Below are positions 9,654 to 17,190 of a stretch of 64,000 bases of DNA, piece by piece. Below the pieces are notes generated by a model. That model saw only the letters and a list, made by a program, of their open reading frames with translations, ran no database searches and was not told where the DNA came from. Positions within the stretch are counted from its first letter, which is position 1. Every line of letters begins with the position of its first letter. The position numbers and the translations under genes were made by a program. The DNA comes from Mobilitalea sibirica (GTDB lineage Bacteria > Bacillota > Clostridia > Lachnospirales > Lachnospiraceae). The stretch is taken from assembly GCF_015999265.1 (NCBI RefSeq), contig NZ_JAEAGR010000002.1, positions 62,001 through 126,000 on the forward strand, read 5' to 3'.

Positions 9654-11216
9654 ATGATTAAATTAGTGAAAAGAACTTTTTATTATGGAAAGTTTGGGAT
9701 TGTTTTAGGATTATTATTTTTCTTTTACTTGTTTCATACACAAAAGGTATCTGCGGCAAAAGATGAATCTCCGTATTTAATTAAAATTAATAGAGTTCAC
9801 AATACAATTACCGTATATGCTAAGGATGAGGAAGGCAAGTATGAAAATCCGATCAAAGCAATGGCTTGTTCCGTAGGACAGAAGGGAACGCAGACAGTTC
9901 TGGGCGTTTATAAAACCAGAGCAAAATATCGCTGGAAGCTCTTAATGGGAGATGTATGGGGGCAGTATTCCACAAGAATTGTGGGGGGTATCTTATTTCA
10001 TTCTGTTTACTATTATGAGTTTGGAAACCCCGGAAGTCTGGCCGTAAAAGAGTTTAATAAATTGGGCTCTGCTGCTTCCCATGGCTGTGTTCGGCTAACC
10101 GTTGAGGATGCAAAATGGATTTATGACAATTGTCCGGTAGGAACAACGGTTATTATTTATGATGATAAAAAAAGCCCGGGGCCACTAGGAAAACCGGAGA
10201 CAATAAAGATACCGCTATCCATACGTTGGGATCCTACAGATCCCAGTGAGAACAATCCGTATAAAGATAAAATACCAAGGATATATGGAGTTAAAAATCG
10301 AACGATACCTTGGGGTGAAGAGGTTGATTTACTGGAAGGAATCACTGCAAAATCAAGCGTGGGAATTAATATTACTTCTAAAATAATTGTGGAAGGCGAG
10401 TTGAATAATTATAAAGCCGGAAGCTATAATGTTACATATTCGGTAAAAGATGAACTGGGCAGAACCAAAGAAAAGAAAGCTACGATAAAGGTGGATACCC
10501 CCACTACAACAGAATTTGAAGGCATTCATGACAGGGTAGTTCAAGTTGAGGATGAGATTACAGAAGAATTTATATTAGACGGAGTCAAGGTATATTGCAA
10601 TGGATTAAAATTGGATAAAGAAGTGATTGAAATAACCATTCATCAAGAGCAGGAAGGGATATATAAGATTACATATTATCTTAGTGCAGATAATGAAATA
10701 TATGCTAAGGAGTACGCTAATATTTTTGTGGATAATGAGGCGCCTGTTTTTGAAGGAACAGCAAATCGTTTGTTAGATTCCGGACAGATACCAAATACTG
10801 CTTTTGCCCTAAACGGTGTTAGTGTAAGCGATAATTATACAAAGATGAAACAGGATGACATTAAGGTTACAATCCAAGCGTTGCAGGATGTACTTAAGGA
10901 TTTGACAGCAGAGGACGTCTTAAAACTTATTATAGAAACAGAGGAAAGTAATGCGATAGAAAGCACCGGCGATAGTAACGCTAATCTATCGGATAATAGA
11001 GTCAATAACGAAGAGCAGTATGTGAAAAACACTGAGAATTTCAGGGATGATGATATAAATAACTTCAATAACGACAACAGAAATGATAATAATATTTATA
11101 ATATCGATTACTTAAGAGCATTAATAAAATATCTGGGCACAGGCTATCTGGTTACGTATGAAGCGGAGGATGACATTGGTAATAAGGAAAAAGTGTCAGT
11201 ACTATTTCATTATTGA
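9654..11216 (+). CDS. L,D-transpeptidase (YkuD) with Ig-like repeats
   Basis: Predicted exported enzyme that makes 3-3 cross-links in peptidoglycan or attaches proteins to it. A hydrophobic signal/anchor spans residues 13-35. The YkuD domain covers about 40-172 and contains the catalytic SHGCVRL signature with nucleophile Cys145 and the upstream FHSVYYYEFG His. It is followed by three Ig-like modules (about 200-285, 290-365 and 370-520) of the DUF5011-like type, which may bind wall polymer. The last module is interrupted by a strongly Asn/Asp-rich stretch at about residues 435-485, then resumes. Being last in the glycan cluster fits a role in attaching or accommodating that polymer in the wall, which is inference. 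Start ATG follows AAGGGG. Confidence 0.9.
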   Translation: MIKLVKRTFYYGKFGIVLGLLFFFYLFHTQKVSAAKDESPYLIKINRVHNTITVYAKDEEGKYENPIKAMACSVGQKGTQTVLGVYKTRAKYRWKLLMGDVWGQYSTRIVGGILFHSVYYYEFGNPGSLAVKEFNKLGSAASHGCVRLTVEDAKWIYDNCPVGTTVIIYDDKKSPGPLGKPETIKIPLSIRWDPTDPSENNPYKDKIPRIYGVKNRTIPWGEEVDLLEGITAKSSVGINITSKIIVEGELNNYKAGSYNVTYSVKDELGRTKEKKATIKVDTPTTTEFEGIHDRVVQVEDEITEEFILDGVKVYCNGLKLDKEVIEITIHQEQEGIYKITYYLSADNEIYAKEYANIFVDNEAPVFEGTANRLLDSGQIPNTAFALNGVSVSDNYTKMKQDDIKVTIQALQDVLKDLTAEDVLKLIIETEESNAIESTGDSNANLSDNRVNNEEQYVKNTENFRDDDINNFNNDNRNDNNIYNIDYLRALIKYLGTGYLVTYEAEDDIGNKEKVSVLFHY

Positions 11217-11277
11217 CAATTGTTAATAAGTAAATTATCATAACATGTATAATTCTGGGAATAAGGGGTAGGTACAT

Positions 11278-11814
11278 ATGATAATTGTGAAAGAAAGGCT
11301 GAATACGTTAGATATTCCGACGCTATTTAGTTGGTTTATCATATACAGCAGTATTGGTTGGATTTATGAAACAACCTACTGCTACTTAACTACGGGTAAA
11401 ATACTGAACCGGGGATTTTTATATGGACCGTATTGTCCGATATATGGACTAAGTATATTATTTATGATTTTGTTATTGACTGACAGGTGTAAAAATATAG
11501 TTACATTATTTCTCTCCTGTGCGTTGGTTGCAACCGTTCTGGAATATATCAGTTCTTATTGGATGGAGATGGTGTTTAACCGTCGTTGGTGGAATTATTC
11601 CAATATGATGTTCAATATTAATGGCAGGGTATGCTTAGGAGCTTCTATCTTATTTGGTATCTGTGGGGTATTATTTGTCCGATATATCCATCCGGCTATG
11701 ATACGATATATTCGAAATAATATTCCGGAACTACAATTACGAATAGCGAATAAAATTATTCTGGTTTTGTTTGTGATTGATGTGTTATTTTCTTTTCGAA
11801 TGAGTCTTATTTAG
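11278..11814 (+). CDS. CmpB-like (PF06541-type) integral membrane protein
   Basis: A 178-residue protein with about five hydrophobic segments. It shows the family pattern: SSIGWIYETTY in the first segment, NRGFLYGPYCPIYG, LEYISSYWMEMVF, RRWWNYSNMMFNINGRVCLGASILFG. The family is annotated as putative ABC transporter permease (ABC_trans_CmpB), but there is no ATPase nearby and the transport role is unproven. The same domain occurs again at the N terminus of the 821-residue protein at 28856-31321, where it is fused to a cardiolipin-synthase-like enzyme. That suggests a role in membrane lipid biology rather than classical ABC transport. A terminator follows, so this closes the envelope cluster. 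Confidence 0.8.
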   Translation: MIIVKERLNTLDIPTLFSWFIIYSSIGWIYETTYCYLTTGKILNRGFLYGPYCPIYGLSILFMILLLTDRCKNIVTLFLSCALVATVLEYISSYWMEMVFNRRWWNYSNMMFNINGRVCLGASILFGICGVLFVRYIHPAMIRYIRNNIPELQLRIANKIILVLFVIDVLFSFRMSLI

Positions 11815-11834
11815 TACATAGGAGTTATTATGAC

Positions 11835-11875
11835 AGGCAGACGCCTAATTACATGTGTCTGTCTTATTTTATCTT
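11835..11875 (+). terminator. rho-independent terminator closing envelope cluster
   Basis: AGGCAGACGC (11835-11844) pairs with GTGTCTGTCT (11855-11864), ten pairs including G-U wobbles, followed by TATTTTATCTT. It lies 20 bp after the CmpB-like gene. Confidence 0.7.
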
Positions 11876-12091
11876 AAAAAGTGGATTTTTATTCAACTTT
11901 TCTAATAAATATATGTTTCTCCTTTCCAACGAAAGGATTTTATGATATACTAGTATAACTGAGACAAAATCGAAAAATTAAAATATTCTTATTTTAGCAT
12001 TCCAATATAATAGGATTTATCCTACATAATAAAAGCATGAAAAAGTATATTTTTGATAAAATATAGAACATATAAGAAAGGAGCAAACGAA

Positions 12092-13450
12092 ATGAACAAA
12101 TATTCAGAAATTACTCCGGAATTGATGGAACTTGCTGACTTGTGTAAGCAAAATAACGTAATACCTTCTGAATTATATTCAAAGTATGATGTGAAACGTG
12201 GACTTCGAGATATCAGCGGTAAGGGTGTGTTAACCGGACTGACCGAAATATGTGAAGTGAGATCTTATACCATTGTAGATAATGATTATGTTCCTTGTGA
12301 AGGTAAATTATTTTACCGAGGAGTGGACGTAGAGGAGATTATAAAAGGATTTAGTAGCGAGGAACGTTTTGGATTTGAAGAAGTAACTTATTTATTGTTG
12401 TTTGGTGAATTGCCGACGAGAGAAAAATTAGAGCACTTTTGTAACTTGCTGGAGCGAAAAAGGGAATTACCGCCCAGCTTTGTTAGAGATATTATTATGA
12501 AGGCTCCCAGCAAGGATATGATGAATACTTTAGCACGAAGTGTACTTACCTTGTATTCCTATGATGAAAAAGCAGACAACATATCAATAGAGAATGTTCT
12601 CCGCCAAGGACTACAATTGATTGCTTTGTTTCCTTTATTATCTGTATACGGATACCAGGCTTACAGGCATTATCATTTTGGGGACAGCTTAGTAATTCAT
12701 CCGCCCAAGGATGGACTTTCTACAGCAGAAAACATACTATATATGCTTCGACCAAATAAAAAATATACAAAGCTGGAAGCTAAAATACTTGATATTGCTC
12801 TAGTTCTTCACGCGGAGCATGGTGGTGGTAATAACTCTACTTTTACAACTCATGTAGTTACATCCTCAGGAACGGATACCTATTCTTCAGTTGCAGCCTC
12901 CTTAGGTTCCTTAAAGGGTCCGAAGCATGGTGGTGCCAATATAAAAGTAATGCAGATGTTCGAGGATATGAAAAATACAGTTAAGAATTGGGAAGATGAA
13001 GAGGAAGTAAGTTCATATCTGTCAGATCTATTGAATAAAAAAGCCTTTGATCAGGCAGGATTGATTTATGGTATGGGTCATGCCGTATATTCTATTTCCG
13101 ATCCAAGAGCGAATGCATTCAAACAATATGTAAAAAGCTTATCGGAGGAAAAAGGTCTTATGAAGGAATATCGCCTTTATGAGATGGTTGAACGTCTTGC
13201 TCCTGAGATTATTGCTAGGGAAAGAAAGATGTACAAGGGAGTCAGTGCGAATGTGGATTTCTATAGTGGTTTTGTATATCACATGTTAAATCTTCCCAAG
13301 GAATTATATACACCGATTTTCGCTATTGCCAGAATTTCAGGCTGGATTGCCCATCGGTTAGAAGAGCTGAATAATTCCGGTAAGATTATACGTCCAGCAT
13401 ATAAGAACGTAGCAAAACATAAGGATTATGTAAAATTAGATGATCGGTAA
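12092..13450 (+). CDS. citrate synthase family enzyme
   Basis: Condenses acetyl-CoA with oxaloacetate to citrate; some relatives act on propionyl-CoA. The 452-residue protein contains HAEHGGGNNSTF (His240, His243) and the CoA/oxaloacetate-site GPKHGGAN (His279), plus the later GMGHAVYSISDPRA with the catalytic-aspartate region. The start is ATG 12092 with AAGGAG eight bases upstream; in-frame TTG 12053 lacks one. The N-terminal extension of about 50 residues before the typical core (SYTIVDNDYVPCEGKLFYRGVDVEEI) is common in clostridial members. It appears monocistronic. Citrate synthase in such fermenters usually serves glutamate synthesis through a partial cycle. Exact acyl-CoA preference cannot be told. 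Confidence 0.92.
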   Translation: MNKYSEITPELMELADLCKQNNVIPSELYSKYDVKRGLRDISGKGVLTGLTEICEVRSYTIVDNDYVPCEGKLFYRGVDVEEIIKGFSSEERFGFEEVTYLLLFGELPTREKLEHFCNLLERKRELPPSFVRDIIMKAPSKDMMNTLARSVLTLYSYDEKADNISIENVLRQGLQLIALFPLLSVYGYQAYRHYHFGDSLVIHPPKDGLSTAENILYMLRPNKKYTKLEAKILDIALVLHAEHGGGNNSTFTTHVVTSSGTDTYSSVAASLGSLKGPKHGGANIKVMQMFEDMKNTVKNWEDEEEVSSYLSDLLNKKAFDQAGLIYGMGHAVYSISDPRANAFKQYVKSLSEEKGLMKEYRLYEMVERLAPEIIARERKMYKGVSANVDFYSGFVYHMLNLPKELYTPIFAIARISGWIAHRLEELNNSGKIIRPAYKNVAKHKDYVKLDDR

Positions 13451-13787
13451 AAGTAATTAAATTTATATTTTTAGATTATAATATCAAAACAAAAAAATAT
13501 ATTTGATTCTATAATAAGATAAGAAACTTTAATCTTTTTATACAAGAAATAATAATTATAATAATATACAATATTGTTTTATTTTAATCATAATTCGACA
13601 TTTTATGAAATAAATACTAGGGTATTTCAATATACTTTGCATATACTATCAATGTAACAAGAAAAGAAATGATTTTATTTAAATTATTTCAAATGGTTAC
13701 GAGTTGAACTATCAAAACGTAAACAACAACACAAATTATTTTGAATATGATTTTGTCGTATCCGAAATAAGAAATGGAGGAGTTTAT

Positions 13788-13988
13788 ATGTCAAGTAGAA
13801 ACAGAGCAGAAGTACCTGAAGCTAGAGAAGCATTAGATCGTTTTAAATTTGAGGTAGCGAATGAGCTTGGTGTTCCTTTAAAACAGGGATATAACGGAGA
13901 CTTAACCTCATACCAGAACGGTTCTGTCGGTGGATATATGGTTAAGAAAATGATACAGGAACAGGAAAAAAGAATGGCAGGTAAATAG
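13788..13988 (+). CDS. alpha/beta-type small acid-soluble spore protein
   Basis: A 66-residue DNA-binding spore-coat-of-DNA protein that protects spore DNA and is degraded at germination. The sequence carries the family blocks EAREALDRFKFEVANELGV, with FEVA as the GPR protease cleavage site, and GYNGDLTSYQNGSVGGYMVKKMI. ATG 13788 is preceded by GGAGGAG (13777-13783) at ideal spacing, so the longer in-frame extension upstream is not used. A CATATACTA sequence (13640-13648) could be the -10 of a forespore sigma-G promoter, although I cannot place a convincing -35. Its expression is expected only late in sporulation. A palindromic repeat follows at once. Confidence 0.93.
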   Translation: MSSRNRAEVPEAREALDRFKFEVANELGVPLKQGYNGDLTSYQNGSVGGYMVKKMIQEQEKRMAGK

Positions 13989-14005
13989 CTAAAAATATCA
14001 ATTAT

Positions 14006-14190
14006 ATAGGGCTGTTTCAAAATAGTTAAACAGGGAATATAATTTTACCGTAATGTCTGATCGACGGACATGTTGCTGATTTTGTTATGCCTAGTGCGAA
14101 CAGAAGTGTTTGAACAAGGCATGCAAATCGAAAATATGTCCGTCAATCTTAGGTAATTATATTTCCTATTGTATTTTGGAACAGCCCTAT
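14006..14190. repeat. 185-bp palindromic MITE-like repeat
   Basis: One long imperfect inverted repeat. The outer arms are ATAGGGCTGTTTCAAAATA (14006-14024) and the complement of TATTTTGGAACAGCCCTAT ending at 14190. The homology continues inward through GGAATATAATT to GACGGACAT (14063-14071) against ATGTCCGTC (14136-14144), then TTATGCCT against AGGCATGCA, and a small CGAACA/TGTTTG tip hairpin. There is no open reading frame inside. It resembles a miniature inverted-repeat element or a large intergenic RNA hairpin, and also may terminate transcription of the spore-protein gene. The ends resemble the hairpin at 28712-28779. Confidence 0.75.
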
Positions 14191-14272
14191 TACTGAGGAA
14201 GCATTTAGGTGTTATCTCGAAAAAAGTTATTGAAATCTTTTACAGGATAAGATAAACTAAAATTAAAACAAG

Positions 14273-14300
14273 TTGACAAATGTACATAATACTATACAAT
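14273..14300 (+). promoter_or_regulatory. sigma-A promoter of rsmD-coaD operon
   Basis: Consensus TTGACA (14273-14278), 16-bp spacer, TACAAT (14295-14300), about 40 bp before the rsmD start. No other gene lies between. Confidence 0.7.
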
Positions 14301-14340
14301 TAGTTATAGTGTATTTGTTATAAGAAATCGGAGAAAAAGT

Positions 14341-14895
14341 ATGAGAGTGATAGCAGGTAAAGCAAGAAGATTACAGCTAAAAACACCAGAAGGCTTTGAA
14401 ACCAGACCAACTACAGATAAAATTAAAGAAACCTTATTTAATATATTAAATCCGTACTTGGCAGATGCTGACTTTCTCGATCTTTTTTCCGGTAGTGGAG
14501 CAATCGGAATAGAGGCTTTGTCCCGGGGTGCTAAGTACGCTGCTTTTGTTGAAGATAAAAAAGCAGCACTAGATTGTATAAAAAACAATCTTCGTACTAC
14601 AAAGCTAGAAACGCAGGGAGAAGTACTTGCGATGGATGTAATAAAGGCTATCAGAGCCTTAGAAATTAAGGGAAAGGTTTTTGACGTTGTGTTTATGGAC
14701 CCCCCTTATGATAAGTTACTGGAAAAAGGTGCACTATTAGCCTTACAAAATTCCAATATTATATACTGTGATACCATAATCGTTGTTGAAGCTTCACTGC
14801 ACACAGACTTTGATTATTTAGAAGATACGAAATTTAGAATCTTTAAAAAGAAAGAGTATAAAACAAATCAACATGTATTTATAGAATTAAAATAA
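14341..14895 (+). CDS. rsmD: 16S rRNA (guanine(966)-N(2))-methyltransferase RsmD
   Basis: Methylates N2 of G966 in 16S rRNA using S-adenosylmethionine. At 184 residues it has the normal length. The N terminus MRVIAGKARRLQLKTPEG and the RPTTDKIKETLFNIL block are family hallmarks. The SAM-binding motif is DLFSGSGAIGIEALSRGA, and the catalytic motif is MDPPY (Asp120-Tyr123). It is first in an operon with coaD, 28 bp downstream, and a coiled-coil protein. The order rsmD-coaD-ylbJ matches the Bacillus ylbH-ylbI-ylbJ neighbourhood, although ylbJ here is on the opposite strand. Confidence 0.94.
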   Translation: MRVIAGKARRLQLKTPEGFETRPTTDKIKETLFNILNPYLADADFLDLFSGSGAIGIEALSRGAKYAAFVEDKKAALDCIKNNLRTTKLETQGEVLAMDVIKAIRALEIKGKVFDVVFMDPPYDKLLEKGALLALQNSNIIYCDTIIVVEASLHTDFDYLEDTKFRIFKKKEYKTNQHVFIELK

Positions 14896-14923
14896 ATACA
14901 ATCAGGCATAGGGGAGATTACGC

Positions 14924-15424
14924 ATGAAAATTGGTTTATATCCCGGTAGCTTTGACCCAATAACCTTAGGACATTTGGATATTATTGTTCGTGCTTCCGG
15001 TTTGGTTGACACACTGATTATCGGTGTTCTTAAAAATAATGCAAAAAAACCGTTATTTACAGCGGAGGAAAGAGTAGAATTTATAGAACGAATCATCAAA
15101 AACAGACCTGAACTATCCCATGTTAAGGTAGAAGCCTTTGGTGGATTGCTGGTAGACTATGCAAAACAAAAACAAGCTTCTATCATAGTGAGAGGTCTTC
15201 GTGCGGTTACTGATTTTGAATATGAGTTACAAATCGCACAGACAAATCATAAGTTGGATCCAACAATTGATACTATGTTTTTTACTACCAGTGTTGAATA
15301 TTCTTATTTAAGCTCCAGTGTGGTAAGAGAAATAGCAAGCTTTGGTGGTGATATCAGACAATTTGTACCGGAAGAGATTATACAGTCTGTTTACGATAAA
15401 TATAATGTGATAAGGAGTGTTTGA
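14924..15424 (+). CDS. coaD: phosphopantetheine adenylyltransferase
   Basis: Fourth step of coenzyme A synthesis: 4'-phosphopantetheine plus ATP gives dephospho-CoA. The 166-residue protein begins [19 protein letters not shown], with the nucleotidyltransferase TxGH motif at residues 14-17. It contains the later [22 protein letters not shown] block and the [15 protein letters not shown] signature (SSxxR) that binds ATP phosphates. GGGGAGA precedes the ATG. The stop at 15424 lies inside the ribosome-binding region of the next gene. The enzyme for the following step, CoaE, is encoded separately at 58954-59550. Confidence 0.96.
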   Translation: MKIGLYPGSFDPITLGHLDIIVRASGLVDTLIIGVLKNNAKKPLFTAEERVEFIERIIKNRPELSHVKVEAFGGLLVDYAKQKQASIIVRGLRAVTDFEYELQIAQTNHKLDPTIDTMFFTTSVEYSYLSSSVVREIASFGGDIRQFVPEEIIQSVYDKYNVIRSV

Positions 15425-15425
15425 A

Positions 15426-16067
15426 ATGGGAGCAAGCAGAATAGAACAATTAATTGAGGATATTTATGAATTTGTCGAAAGTTGCAGAATGCAACCGTTA
15501 TCAAGCACTAAGGTTATTGTTCCAAAAGATGAATTATATGATCTTTTGGATGAATTAAGGCTTCGGACACCGGATGAAATAAAACGATATCAAAAAATAA
15601 TTGCGAATAGGGATGCTATACTTTCAGATGCTGAAGAAAAAGCAGAATCAATTCTTGCTCAAACAAGAGAAAAGGCAAAGCAACTATTAAACGAACACGA
15701 GATTATGCAGCAGGCTTATTATGAAGCAAATGAAATGATTATGCAGGCCTCCCAAGAGGCAGACCGAATAAGGAGTGATGCGCAGAGAGAGGCTGACCAG
15801 ATTAGAACCGGTGCTTTGGTTTATTCCAATGATGTATTAACAGAAGTAGAGAGAACTCTGGCGAATGCTTACGATAATGCCTTAACAAGGTATGATAGTT
15901 TCATAGGTGCTTTAAAAGGTAATCTTGAAATCGTTGGACATAATAAAAGAGAGCTTCATGAACAGCTCTATCCACAGGATAAAACAATGGAAGACAGTCA
16001 GGGAGATGTATATCAGGAGGAAGAATTTGAATTCGATGAAAATACCTTCTTAGATGATATAAATTAA
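15426..16067 (+). CDS. coiled-coil protein of the coaD neighbourhood, function unknown
   Basis: A 213-residue, highly charged, Glu/Gln/Ala-rich protein with no membrane segments and no signal. From about residue 55 to 150 it is predicted to be a long alpha-helical coiled coil (EKAESILAQTREKAKQLLNEH, then MIMQASQEADRIRSDAQREADQ), resembling stalk subunits and DivIVA-like proteins. Such clostridial genes are often labelled ATPase or V-type H+-ATPase subunit H because of the helix alone, and nothing here supports an ATPase. ATG 15426 follows AAGGAG at eight bases. The GTG nine bases earlier overlaps coaD and the ribosome site. It is tightly coupled to coaD, and the acidic tail (EEEFEFDENTFLDDIN) is notable. 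Confidence 0.6.
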   Translation: MGASRIEQLIEDIYEFVESCRMQPLSSTKVIVPKDELYDLLDELRLRTPDEIKRYQKIIANRDAILSDAEEKAESILAQTREKAKQLLNEHEIMQQAYYEANEMIMQASQEADRIRSDAQREADQIRTGALVYSNDVLTEVERTLANAYDNALTRYDSFIGALKGNLEIVGHNKRELHEQLYPQDKTMEDSQGDVYQEEEFEFDENTFLDDIN

Positions 16068-16092
16068 TCCCATACTTCATATAGTGATACCG

Positions 16093-17085
16093 TTATACGA
16101 TACGAAAAAGAGCTACATATAACAATGCAAGTACGAAAGTAATTACGGTATTAATGAGCTTAACGATAAAATAAGATTTCATAGATAGTCTTGTGTCTCC
16201 CAGTACACTTTTGGTTTGTGCCATACCTGATAAACCGCCAAAGGAGGTTAGTACTGCGGCCAAGACTATTTTCATGTGTATGTTAATATCTGCTTTACAT
16301 ATTTGGTTAATGCCGGTGGTTATCTCTAAGATCCCCATAAAGGAAGCTTTTAATAAGCCATTTCCGGGACCTATTTGATTGATAATCTGTGCTAGAATGG
16401 AAAATAGGATGATATAACCTCCGATTTTTGTGATTACTTCAAAGCCATTCATAATGGAACTATCAAGTATCTGAAAACTGAAGCGGGCTGATTTTGATGT
16501 AGCCTGTATCGGTTTTGTTTTCGAGGGTGGAATAGGGCCTTTTGTAGTTATATTAAATCTTCGTCTATTTATGTAGAATCTGTAGATTACGGCACTGATA
16601 ATGGAAGATAAATACAGAATTACGAATAAGGAATACCTGATTCGGGGAAGCTTTAATTGATTAATGACAATATAACTCATAATAAATACGGGGCTATAGT
16701 TATTACACATGGTAAGAAGGAAGTTACCTTCATCTTCATTTATCTTTTCTTCGGATACCAAATCTGCTGTCGTTTTTGCACCCATGGGAATGCCGGATAA
16801 AAACCCAATTAAAATGGGATAACAACCCTCAGAACTGACCCGAAACAGTTTCCCAATTACAGGATAGAGAATTCTGCTGATTTGTTTAGAAATATTTAAA
16901 CGGATCATAAGATTAGAAATTATGATAAAAGGCAAAAGGGTTGGTAATACATTAATAAACCATAATAATAATCCGGTACTGGCGCCTTCATAGGATGCAT
17001 AGGGATATAGAAACATGATGATAAAAAACAGGAGAACTGCGCCTTTGATCAATTTGTTTTTAGGATTACTCAGAATTTTTTTCAT
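16093..17085 (-). CDS. ylbJ: sporulation integral membrane protein YlbJ
   Basis: A 330-residue polytopic membrane protein required in Bacillus for a heat-resistant spore cortex. The sequence shows the YlbJ/nucleoside-recognition (Gate) pattern: LLWFINVLPTLLPFIIISNLM, then GCYPILIGFLSGIPMGAKTTADL, MCNNYSPVFIMSYI, and near the C terminus FGGLSGMAQTKSVLGDTRLSMKSYFIVKL. Position beside rsmD-coaD matches the Bacillus ylbHIJ order and supports the name. ATG 17085 is chosen: CGGAG lies six bases upstream on the minus strand, while the alternative TTG at 17103 lacks a site. It converges with the coiled-coil gene, with only 25 bp between stop codons. Confidence 0.88.
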   Translation of the reverse strand: MKKILSNPKNKLIKGAVLLFFIIMFLYPYASYEGASTGLLLWFINVLPTLLPFIIISNLMIRLNISKQISRILYPVIGKLFRVSSEGCYPILIGFLSGIPMGAKTTADLVSEEKINEDEGNFLLTMCNNYSPVFIMSYIVINQLKLPRIRYSLFVILYLSSIISAVIYRFYINRRRFNITTKGPIPPSKTKPIQATSKSARFSFQILDSSIMNGFEVITKIGGYIILFSILAQIINQIGPGNGLLKASFMGILEITTGINQICKADINIHMKIVLAAVLTSFGGLSGMAQTKSVLGDTRLSMKSYFIVKLINTVITFVLALLYVALFRIV

Positions 17086-17190
17086 TAGGTTACTCCGTAT
17101 CAAGACAGGTTACTATAATTTATTGAGATACTTAAAAGATTATTCTAGATTTTATAACATGAATATAAAAGGGCTAAAGGAGATGTAAAA

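Noticed and set aside
12053-12091. TTG start of citrate synthase
   Set aside because: No ribosome site before it; AAGGAG is correctly placed for ATG 12092.
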